Shown here piece after piece: positions 20,651 through 31,495 of a stretch of 64,000 nucleotides of DNA. Positions within the stretch are counted from its first letter, which is position 1; each line of letters begins with the position of its first letter. The position numbers were made by a program, and so were the translations under genes. This DNA comes from Pseudisothecium myosuroides (Eukaryota > Streptophyta > Bryopsida > Hypnales > Lembophyllaceae): NCBI GenBank assembly GCA_951799445.1, contig OX637289.1, forward strand, positions 48,646,264-48,710,263, read 5' to 3'. Under the pieces are notes generated by a model. That model saw only the letters and a program-made list of their open reading frames with translations, was not told the DNA's origin and did no database searches.

Positions 20651-23089
20651 CAATTGATCAGATATGACTATATTAAGCAAGTAAGCTATTTTAACAATCA
20701 AATTTCATCCAGTGGATATATTGATACTATAACTCTACAAAATGCATGAAGGGGAGTTGCAAAGTCTTAAGCACCCTACAATTATGGCAAAAAAAAGACA
20801 TATAAATAGATGCCATGCGTCTGTCACAATATCTACATCCATGTACAAAGAATGTGCAAGAGTGAAAATATTTGATAGAGGCACTATTTAAAAGCATCTT
20901 TGAAGCAAATAAAAGTTTTACACTTTTATAATCTATATCCTTGTAAGAACATCCAAACGACCATGTGTTCATCTTTTGATTGCATTACAAGCGCGCGCGC
21001 TTACAGTAAGCTTCAATCTTCATATGAACAATTTTGTGACTTCTGTAGGACCTATAGAGACCTTCCATTAATGTGGTTTGTATGACATTGCTAAGAACCT
21101 TTCTAAGAAAGAAACAAACTTCAATACATGACATATATGAGTGTTTTTTCTATATCCTTGAGATAAAACATGCACATCCGTGTTCTTTGTTGTTGGACTC
21201 CAAATCTTAAGTTGGATATTTAAGTATTGTTCAATTGGCATTCTAAACAATAAACAAGTATTTTCTAATAATAAAGTATAAGTAGTTCACATCTTAACTA
21301 AAATTGATACAAATTGCTAAAGTTAGAGGTTTGGGATGGTTTTGGCCCCGGGAAGATCACTATCGATTTTGAAAAAAATACATGAGTTAAAAAATAGGGT
21401 TCATTTAATTCAAAGCGGGAAAATTTTATGTAATATGTAGGGCTACTATAGGGTCTATGAAATGCTACATATGCTATTATATGTAAATTAGGCTATGTAA
21501 AAACATCATGTAGTAGGAATTTTTATTAACAAGTTAGCCTTAACAAATAGAGGCCACGCAAATTTTTCACATTACGATGAGTATAGGTGTAGACAAATAA
21601 TTTCATGTGGATGATGAATAGACATAGTTAAGAAAATCAGCAATGAAGGAGTTTGACTGAAATTGTACCATGGTAGTAGTAGTACTTGTATACTGATATA
21701 TCAAAAAAATTAAGTGTAAATGTAAGACATTAATCAAAAGTGGCAAAACTTGTCACATTGCATAGATAGAGAGGTTTACCTTAGTGGGTTCAACGAACTG
21801 AAAATTATACAACACAAGGATAAAATTTATAGTCCATTTTACTCTAAAATTTGAAGTCGTATGTGTTAATCACACTTATATTGAATAAAATATTCATAGG
21901 ATAATTTCAGTACTAGGGATTCTAAAGTGGTCAATGTTATTACCCCCTGAAGGCTAAAGGGTATTTAGAAGAGGAAAAAATCCAAAACTGCCAATTTTTT
22001 ATGCATTGTCTAAAATAAAAAAGTCATTTTTATTTTTAATTGCAACCATCAAAAATTGTATTAAATAATTAAGGCAATGAATTGAAAAAAATTCATCCCA
22101 TTTGACCATGTAGATTGAAAGATCATAAAGTTTGAAGTAAATTTTTTTTTTCATTCCTACAAACTAGGGTCAAGGGACTTGGAGCCTTCTTGGAGTCAAA
22201 TTTTTAGTCTACACAAAAATGAAGATTTTGACTACTTATAAGTATATGAGGTTAGGTTTACTCAAAAAAAATTCAAAAGCAAATATGGAGCTTAGCTTAC
22301 TCTAAATCAACCTACAATGCAAGGAGGTTAAGTACATTGGCAATATACAAATCATTTTTTTGAGGATTTCTTGTGCAATGAGGGAATTTTTTAATTTAAA
22401 ATACAAATGGTAAAAAATTAGAGATAAACATTTGGAATATATGGGAAAAATTTCAAAAACTTTGACAGTACATATTGCAAGATAATAGGGCTTGAGATTA
22501 GAAGAAAATGTTTTTTCTCAAAAGCACCCCAACATAGCTAACAAAATTTGACTCTTCCTAGAATGTGATGTGAGAACTAAATTTATTTTTTGAAAATTGT
22601 ATGTCATATTTTATTAGTTATATAAATGCCAAATATCAATAGTTGATGAGAATTTCTGCAAAAGATGCTCCAAAGATGTCCAAATTCACCAAGTTGACAA
22701 AAAAGTTTAGGGCAGGATAAAATTAGATTCCCACTATGGGGGTACAATTTTACATCTTGTGTCAAAATTTTGTGAACATCTGACCAAAATTAACTTCATA
22801 GGATAATGTGTGTATAGGCAATTATTACCTCTTTTGAGGTGATAGTGATAGTGTAAAACCATGCACAAATGCAATAGTAGGGTAGTCAAAGAATAATTTT
22901 TGTACATGTAGCACATCATAAATTCATAATTGGTCGGAAATGATTTTCATTTCCTTATATTGCATCTCACATATAACACAAAACACGAGAAGTGTTTCAA
23001 TGGTCAGTATTACATTAAAAGACTATTGAGCAATCTATTGCAACTTGTAGCCTAAACGAGAACAACAGCTCCTTGCAAATGAAAGAACG

Positions 23090-23990
23090 TCAATTCAAAT
23101 TTAATGCTCAAATCTTCATCGCATTTAGTGCTCTCCAATCTTCTGAAGTCTCCTTGAGTCCGGTTGTGGAGAAGTCCGTAGAATTGTCATTCATAAAACC
23201 TCTCTGCAAACTGAAGGCCAAATCCCATCTTCAAACAAAAGGAAAGTTTGTAAATAATAAAGCAACAAATTCAAAATTGACAGAAACAGTAGATTGTAGT
23301 TAATATCCATATGTGTCTATTGGTCCTTGAGGCAAATCCTTGAATAAAACTTGAATATTTTGGAATTGAATTTCATTGCTTTGTTCAAGTTCATTGCAAT
23401 AAGGAGAGCACATTTGCCACAATTAAGTTCAGTGGACTCCGTCGGCCCAACATTTAGAAACCGAAATTCCACAAAGCCACAATCAAACTCTAGCGAGCTG
23501 TGCCTAATTTTTGATCACAAGCACCAATATCTAAAAAAAATTCTCTTAAAAGATAAAGAATCAAAAGAAATAATGCATCCATGTCTCTAAGTCATTCGTG
23601 CTTCAATCCAATTTTTTTTTTATTCAATTGTTGTATAATTTTTTTAATAAACTATTCAAAATAAAAAGAAGTTTTAGCCTTGTCGTAGCTACTTGGAACT
23701 GTCAGAAATCCAAATTGAAAAAGATTGAAGAAGCAAGATGAAACCTCAATTGGAAAAATTAAGCCAATGAATCTCGTTCATAGGAAGCACTTGCTTGCGC
23801 TCTTGGATGTATCCATCTACAATGCCTTCAATCTTCAATGACAATGCCACAATCAATGTCACAATCCTTTCCTGTCCATCATTATCAGATTTTGGAGCAG
23901 CAAGCAAGTGCAACATGATGGAATTGAATACACTAACTAGGCCACAAGATTGCAAGATTATATCACTGGAGACCCCATTCATAAGTTTCT
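23090..23990 (-). other. Possible captured host-gene exons inside the CACTA element
   Basis: Base composition rises here and minus-strand segments look exon-like. One reads RGFMNDNSTDFSTTGLKETS after a 'cagtttgcag' acceptor (about 23,120-23,205). Another is an open 78-codon stretch (23,746-23,982) containing LLAAPKSDNDGQERIVTLIV. I do not recognise the parent gene. CACTA elements are known to pick up host fragments, which is the inference here. Confidence 0.3.
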
Positions 23991-24239
23991 TGAAAATTTC
24001 TTTGTTTTGGTTGCTTCTGAACTTTATTAAGACTTATGAAATTCAAAAAATCTCCTCAGTGACCTTGTTGCACAATTTCCTCAAATCACAAGCGCAAAAA
24101 TTTCTTATCTATACACATCATCTTATATATTCACATGGAATCTCTCCAAATTCTCCGAGACACTCAAGCAATTGCATCAATTCACTATGAGGCGCAAGGA
24201 TATACATGTGCGCGTGTCTGTTATTCCATTTGTACTGAT

Positions 24240-24530
24240 GATTTTTTCTTCAAGTCCAATCGCACGGCACCAAGGGCATTGTTTTCTTTTCGAATCGCAC
24301 TGTTGCTGATTTTGCAAAAAGGGGGTTATTTGTTTTCTTTTTGAATCGCACGGCCATTGGTTTTTCAAAAGAAGGGGGGTTATTGTATTCTTTTCAAATC
24401 TCACGGTTGTTGATTTATCAGAGGGGGGATTTCTGGGCGAAGGGTGGTCTTCCTTCTTTTTACTTCATAGACAATTTTTTTTATTTGCATCGCATGATAG
24501 CAAAGGGTGGTCTTTCTTTTTTTTAAACTA
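24240..24530. repeat. Degenerate ~55-65-bp tandem repeat
   Basis: About four to five imperfect units built on 'ttttcttttcgaatcgcacg' followed by 'gttgNtgattt' and a G-rich 'aaaagggggttatt' block. Not a gene. Confidence 0.6.
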
Positions 24531-27500
24531 ATTGCATGGTTGCAAATTTTTCACTTGAGGATGGGGGGGCCAAGGCGGAGTTGCTTGTCTCTTTTCAGGA
24601 GATAGGAATCTATCCAAATTTTCAATTGTTTGTTCAATGGACAATTGGCCTTTAGAGATTAAAAACTGCCACTGACTTGGTCAATAGCACTAGAATTTAA
24701 TCGATCATTATTAGTTTCATGGTGTATACATTGTACACATATGTAATAGAGGGAAGAAAAAATTTGTGAAAAAGGATGGAGGCAGGAAAAAATTGGGCAC
24801 TTAAATTTTATTTGTAAGATAATCCCACTTAAAAAACCATAGGAATGAATTTACAAAAACCATAAGGTATTAAAAATATGCCTCTCATAAATTTTTATAT
24901 AAAAATATGATCATCTTAAATGCAATAATTAAGGTAAATAGCCCCACATCAAATACCCTCTTAACTGAGGTGTATACCTTAATTTACAAAGAGTGATCTC
25001 CCTATATTTTTGGTTGATTGAGGCCAAAACTCTAAACTTTCAAATTCAAGTTGAGAAATTCAAAAAAATTGTTAGCTTAAGTTGTAGGGAATTGCATGCA
25101 GCCTATTCTAAAATAGTAAAAATCTTTATAATGGAATATTTTTAGCAAAAAATATAGATGGATGAAGTTTTGTCTCTAATTTATTCTTCAAGATTTCATC
25201 CAACATTTTCTTCTAGCCTATAAGGATATAAATGAATTCATAAGAGCCAATGGAGATGGTCAAAAGGTTCCTTTTGGAGTCCTATTTGAAATGTTAATGG
25301 AATGTTCTACTCAAAGACTTCAGCAATTTCATCAAAGTTAGATGTAAAAATTATTCAAAGCTGTCAACAATGAAAAATTCTATTCAATATCGTACTTGCA
25401 CAACACACCAACCATTAAATCTACTTATGCACAAATTCAACAGGTGATCATGTCTTGTATTTGTTAAATAGTGAACCCTCTATATAATTAAAAAATTCAA
25501 GAATTTGTATATTTGAACCACTACATTTGAAGAAAGCCTCTTTCACCAAATGTATATATCAACCTCAAAAAAAATAAAAAATAAAAAAACAAAACATCTT
25601 TAACATGTATGCATTTTGAGACCTTTTCCCCCGTCCCTTCCAATACGGCAGCTGAGAATGACCCATCAATTGTCTCCTATTGTTATTACCTTCATTTTTT
25701 CTACTTTCCTTGTAAATCTTCCAAAAAATTGATTAATTAATTATAGAAAAAACATGTGCCACCCAAAGATATTTGACGCCAATTGTGTAATGGATACAAC
25801 ATCAAAAAAATTAATTTAATACATATTTAATCAGCTCACACTTACACCCAAAGGAATACAAGAGGGCCTTCTTAGATTGCCCACCTTTTGCTTGTGCCAC
25901 CTAAAAAGAAAAAAATTACTACCAAAAAAATGTGACTACAAAATACACTAACAATAAAATATGACTACAAAATATGACTGAGGCAAAAACACGACTGCCC
26001 GCCCAAATTTCCCTTTGGCTGCCCCTTTCAAAAAAATGTCACTACCATAGAGATATGACTGCAAAATATGACTCACCCAAAAATATGATTGGCAAATATG
26101 ACTTGTTGTTCCCCAAACATGTTCCCTATGAAGTACTTTGGCGTTCCCAATAGGCGTACACTATACGCTCGTGAAGTACAATGGCAAAATATGATTGGCA
26201 GTCATATTTGCAGTCATTATTTTTCCCAAGGTCATGGCCTCCAGTAATATGACTGCATGTAGTCGCTAGTCATCCCCAGTCATATTTTTGTAGTCATAAA
26301 ACACTCATTTTCTTGTAGTGAAATGACTTTTGGATAAAGGTCAAAGCTTGCTATATCTTTTAAAGTCCCGATAAAAATCAATTCTAGGTAAATTTTGACC
26401 GGTTAATCGGTTCATCAAAGTTTACCTTTTTATCCTTACTTAAAGAACGAAATTATGTTAAGCTATTTCTTTTTCTAACTTTTTCCTTTGATGAAGTCAA
26501 ACTTCTACTTTCTACTTGGGTGAAGCTAATTTGATGATTGTTCCCTATCTTGGGTAAATGTGAGTTTTTGTTTCTTGGATTAAAAGTTAATTTTTCATTA
26601 ACTTGGACGGTTATCTAATTTACCCAAATTACTTGGAATCTTTTACTTTTTTCCAATGACGTAAATTTTTCTTTATTCTTAACTCTTAAAAATTCTAAAT
26701 TTTACTTTATCTTGGTAAAAGTGAATTTTCACTTATTTCAATGTTTTCTATAAAAATTTATTCTTTCCCGTAAATTTTGACAGTTGTCCAGTTCATCAAA
26801 ATTTACTTTGAATAATTTTTATTTATTTTTTCAATTGAAATAACTTCCCTAATTCACTTCAACTCTTGGATAAAATAAAATCACTCTTTATCTTTATCTT
26901 TAATTTTTAACTTCCTACTTCTTTTAACCTTCTTTTATGTTAATTCAATTTTCTTATAATTTCAAGCTCTACTTCAATTAGTCCTAAGTTTTGGAGTTTT
27001 TGTCAATTTTTTCAAGTGTAATATGTTTTTGGAAAGCTAATGAAATTCCCTAATTGATTATGAGATCTCACTTTAATTTTTGAATAATCCTAGGGACTGA
27101 TCTTATGTTTTAATCTAGCCTAATGACTGAAGGGAATGAAACTACTAATTGGAAATGAAAAGTTAACTTGGTTAAAGAGTTAGAAATTAGGCACTAACCT
27201 TCATGTCCATGTTGTTGTTATCCTCAAACGCCTCAGCTTGTTCGTGCTTCCTTTCCATTTCCTTCTGTATTTTACTTGTATTTTCGATTCTTAGTATTTG
27301 GTGAACTTCTACCACCAACATCGCTTTCGGATCTTGGTCTTCAATTTTCCTTATGGTGGTTTAGCTTTGGCTCTTTTCTAATCACCTACATATATTTTTG
27401 GTAATGGAAGCCAAGGAAATTAATCTCGTTGCCTGGATCCACTCTTTTTCTATTTTTGTTTAATTTTTATGGCTTTCTTTCTTTGGTCCAAAGTCAACAC

Positions 27501-28043
27501 TATCCAATCTATTCTATATTATTTTTCTCTATTTTCTAAAAAATTCAAAGTCCACTTAAAAAGTCTACCCTAGCATAATTCCTACTAATTGTTTCCTAAT
27601 GAATTCAAAGTCAAATTCTACTAATTGAATTTTCTAACCTTCTCTAACCACTAACCAAAGTTAGCTAATGCATTAAAGTCAACGGATTCCTCATCAATTG
27701 TTTTTTCTATCTGTTTGTCAAAATACTAAAATATGGCAAAAAAGTCAATATTCTAGCCTATGTGTAGACTCCTTGCCTTCAGTCCTTTCTTACACTCTTA
27801 AGACCTTAATTTCTATGACTATCCTTCATTTGCATGAACTTAGTTGCACAATTTTTTCAGAGCCTATATGAGTGTATTCAAAGGATTGAGGAGCCAGAAC
27901 GCTGTGTGAGTGAGAAAGACCAACTGAGTTCCAATTGCAACAACTAGCTGGAGGTTCACATCTGTATACGAGCTTGAGTGGAGAGAGAGGCAATCAGATG
28001 GTCTGGTCAACCCCGGTTGACATTGAAATTTCAGATTTGATAT

Positions 28044-28229
28044 CACTAGAAGAAAAATGCGTTGGCCCTTGCAATTTTGCATGGGCTGTTTTTTGTTGAA
28101 AACCACGTTTAAAATGCAGAAAAATGTGTTAAAACGCGTTTTAACACATTTTTCTGCGTTTTAAACGTGGTTTTCAACAAAAAACAGCCCACGCAAAACT
28201 GCAAGGGCCAACGTGTTTTTCTTCTAGTG
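28044..28229. mobile_element. 186-bp palindromic CACTA-type MITE
   Basis: Starts CACTAGAAGAAAAATGCGTT and ends AACGTGTTTTTCTTCTAGTG, flanked by TAT at 28,041-28,043 and TAT at 28,230-28,232. Nearly the whole element is one long inverted repeat centred on 'aaaacgcgtttt'. The ends match the MITE at 11,443-11,606 (CACTAGAAGAAA), while the interior differs. Confidence 0.92.
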
Positions 28230-28600
28230 TATGCTTGATTTGTTTGATTTGGCTCCACCTCCCTGCCTAATTCGATTGCTTGAACAGATCTGAATTTTGA
28301 AGGACTCCTGGCCTTGATTTGGTGCCTTGCTTTGATGAACTGATTTGAACTGGATCGAAGTGATTTCTCAATCCAAATTAATTTTTAAATGAGATTCTGA
28401 GCAAAAATCCAATGTTAGTACCTTCTGTGGTATAGTATTCAGTTAATTTATTGAATTCCTACCTGGTTAGTACCTCACTTAAAGAGTTGGAATTAAATTC
28501 TCAACTTTGGATCAATTAATTTCTCCTAGCTTCCCACAAAGAATTCTGATTTTTAGTGTTTTTACTTCTGCCAAAATTTAGCAAAAGAATTCTAAATTTC

Positions 28601-29350
28601 GTCACACCCAGATATATGTGATGTGAGAAAATCCAACCCCCTCCCATGTCTAGCAATTGATTGGGCGAGCTGGGGTTGGTTCAATGTTACGTGAGTACCG
28701 TGTATGTACTACTTGTCAATGGTGGGCCACTAGCTGTCGGCAAGCAACTGCCAGGTGGCAAGCTGCTCAGTTTTCATGGCTGGTAAGCTTGGCCCGTACG
28801 GAAACCTTGATGTACTGCTGTGATTTGACGGAGCCTTGATGTACTACTATGACCTGACTGAAGCCTTTGAGCTGACAACAGTTTTTTGATTCGGCGGTTG
28901 ATTGCCACAATGGCACAACTTGGTTTTTTAACCAAATTTGGGTCTCCTATAGGGACCCTTTTAAAACAACACCAAATTGGAAAAATTGAAACTACATGCA
29001 AAGCTTTGCCGTATGGGGTATTAGGGTACACATGAGGTAATAGGAGCCACAAAAGGTGTCACACTTCCTTTTTTTGAGCTTTGATTGTGAATAATTTTAA
29101 TTGATTCTTGGATATTTAAAAAAAAATTACACTAATGTATTCAATATTGTATGTAAATTCTTGAAGATGAATTACATCCATGTATAGAAATATATATGTA
29201 TTCAAAAAGGACCAAAATGTGGGTGTCACGCTTGCTTTTTGTACTAAATAGTGCTAAATTGGATGAATACTGTGACGTTTTGGATGAATACGCGATTGGC
29301 GCCTTCACAAACACATCCAAGTTCAAACTTCATATTCAGGTTTTAGGGTT
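28601..29350. other. Gene-free sequence
   Basis: Short ORFs on both strands without recognisable domains. Nothing else seen. Confidence 0.4.
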
Positions 29351-29354
29351 TTTG

Positions 29355-29590
29355 CGTCTCGCTGAGTCTTGGGCTCGTAGTGCTCTTTCCTTCTCACCGA
29401 GCTGTCCGTTTTTCTTGTCGTTGAGTCCTGGCGCCGTTTCCTTCTCATCGAGCTGTAGCCGTTTCTCTTGTTGTTGAGTCTTGGCGCTCTTTCCTTCTCA
29501 CCGAGTTGTGTAAACTTTGTTGAAGGTTAGCTGTTTCTCCCTGCGTTGAATCGTAGTGCTCTTCCCTTCTCACCAAGTTCTGTAGAGCAC
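29355..29590 (+). repeat. ~57-bp tandem repeat upstream of the 30.7-kb gene
   Basis: Four imperfect units of 'gttgagtcttggcgctcttt' followed by 'ccttctcaccgagctgt' and 'cgtttttctt'. It lies in the presumed 5' non-coding part of the transposase-like gene that follows. Confidence 0.7.
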
Positions 29591-30713
29591 GTTGTTAGAA
29601 TTTTAGACTACTGTGGTTAAGGTTTGCCGCAGCCACATTGAAGTGGAGGGTTTTTGAGATTAGCACATTGTTGAAGCCCTAAGGAATTTGAGCTGCGCGT
29701 AGTTGGGGAGAACTTTGATACTGAGAAGGGATTCCTTGCCGCGGTTTAGAACGGCACCAACGTTTAAGGGTTTAGAGTACCACATTGAAGTGGAGAAATT
29801 TGAACATCGACTGCGGTTCAAGGGTATAGGGTTTGTGCCTACAGATGTGGTGGTTGAACTTGGATTTTGATGTACAATTCAATGGAAAGTGCGTCGTTGC
29901 AATAGGGTTTGTCATCGGGGGATCTTGAATGCATTCAAAGCTACGTTTGCTTAGAGAATTCAGGTGCGTTCAGATAGGATTTAGGTCGTGACACTTGTTG
30001 AGCCTGCAATTTGAGTTTTTTGCAATGCTATAAGCTTAGTGGAGCTGCTAGGAACTTCATCTTCAGTTTTTCTCAGGGTCATTGCTTGCTCTTTGAAGCT
30101 CCGCTGCAGGTTGAGCCCTCTTTGAGTTTCATCCACGGTGACTCTTGGGTGCATCAAGTTTTTGGGATGGAATAAATTAGTGATGCAAGTTGATGTTACT
30201 TATTTGTGAAGATGTATCCACTAAATTCGTTCTGTATATGATGTTGGATTAGGTTGTAGAATCAGGAGAGTAATCCATGGGTAGGATAGACTTCATGTTA
30301 AGAGGAATTTGGAAAAATTTCACTATTTTGCTGATTTGCTTCTTGTGCGTTGCAGAGTTTGATCTACAAAGCAGGGGACCAGGATTTGGTGCAGAGCGGG
30401 TTGAGGATTTGGTTCAAAACTTGAGGTGCTGTATGATATATCACTCTCTTTTTTATTAAGTTCAAGGGTGCAAGATTTTGACTTGTTTCACAATGTGTTC
30501 CAAAATCCAGTCTTTTCTTATAGTGTGAGATGTGATTTCTGTTTCTTTGTATCTGGATTTTGCACTATGTCTTCAGATGTACTTAGGGTATGCTCAATTT
30601 CTGCATTCTGTCTCTTCAAATGTACTTAGGGTATGCTCCGTGTCTTTCCAGGTTTAGGGGATGGGATGTCTGATGCATGTCCTCTTCAGTGGGTGCATTT
30701 CCAGACCTTCGAA

Positions 30714-31493
30714 ATGGCTAAATCTCAAATTGTTGGGGGACTTGGCGAGGAAGACGCTTACCAGGCTTGGTCTGCAGAGAAGCGGAAGGCATTTGCACGT
30801 GAGCGAACACGGCGATGTCGGGCTAGAAGAAAGTCAAATTTGGTCCAAGAATCAGTCATAGCAGCTACATCAAGAATTGAACAAGGAGAATTTCAAAGTT
30901 TTGAACATTGTGCCTCTAGGGCAAGTAGAATTAGCCAAGACATTGCCAGGGACATTGCAGAGTTTGCATGTTCCCGCTTGGAAGAATACGATGCTCACAT
31001 TCAGCACCTTACTGTGCAAAAGTTTTTGGGCCACAGTTATATGAAAGACATGATTCCACCATTCCTGAATAACTTGGAAACTATCAAATTGCAACACAAT
31101 GTTATTTCTAATGTGAGAGAGGGTATGAGAGAACATTTGGTTGGTGTTAAACCATCAAAGATTGTTATGGCTAAGGATATCTTGTGCACCTTTGCTTCAT
31201 CTTCAGTGGCTGGGAGTGGTAGAAGTTTGGCTGCTGTATTGGGGATAGACAAGAGAAACATATCAAAGGCGCGGGGTAGATGGCTTATTTTGGATGGTAC
31301 AAAGGATGCTTTCTGGCTAAATCATCGTAGAAAAATTCGTAGCGATTCGCTTGCAGAGAATGTGAAGGCCGCAGTGGAGCACTGGTGGGCTGATGAGACC
31401 ACGGTGTTTCCAAATCGGAAGGATATTGTCAGTTCTTATGAAGGTCTAAGACAATGGATTTCGCATCCAACACATTTCCTTCAGTGCTCATAG
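30714..31493 (+). pseudogene. N-terminal half of a transposase-like protein, truncated by an insertion
   Basis: Frame from ATG 30,714 (MAKSQIVGG...) to a TAG at 31,491. An upstream ATG at 30,633 is in frame but less likely. The N-terminus is very basic (KRKAFARERTRRCRARRKS). Further on, AKDILCTFASSSVAGSGRSL then DKRNISKARGRW looks like a helix-turn-helix, followed by RKIRSDSL..VKAAVEHWW..ETTVFPNRKDIV and HPTHFLQCS. Each block lines up with the first exon of the 53.5-kb gene (AKHAILTAVVSSRSSGSG, HHRNVTMAVQRR, RKQRSD...VIAWWIAKTRASPNCKEVV, HHTQYLLES), so the two are paralogues. In that gene an exon ends where this frame stops. Here the LTR-like unit starts 3 bp later, and no catalytic exon follows. 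Confidence 0.7.
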
Positions 31494-31495
31494 GT

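Larger units (their letters stand above)
18216..26320. mobile_element. 8,105-bp CACTA (En/Spm-type) transposon without a recognisable transposase
   Basis: Left end CACTACAAGAAAATGAGTGT; right end is its inverse, ACACTCATTTTCTTGTAGTG. It is flanked by AAA (18,213-18,215) and AAA (26,321-26,323), the 3-bp duplication typical of CACTA elements. The TIR match continues through TTTATGACT. Both ends carry many ATGACT/AGTCAT motifs, as subterminal protein-binding repeats do. No TNP2- or TNPA-like ORF was found, so it is probably non-autonomous. The interior holds minisatellites (20.1-20.65 kb), possible captured exons (23.1-24.0 kb) and 24.2-24.5 kb repeats. The rest is AT-rich and shows nothing. 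Confidence 0.9.
17578..28600 (+). repeat. LTR-like non-coding unit, third copy, split by a CACTA element
   Basis: The head at 17,578 (TGTTTCAATCTCCACCCTTGAG) and 'gccttccaagtaatgaagctttttt' at about 17,670 match the heads at 31,496 and 34,807. After the CACTA insertion (18,216-26,320) the degenerate 'tttttacttctaa' tract continues. 'aagtgtaatatgtttttgga' at 27,014 matches 32,960. A block like 'gggactgatcttatg...gcactaacct' then corresponds to the 33,000-33,130 block. The 3' limit is not defined. No gag or pol. Confidence 0.6.
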
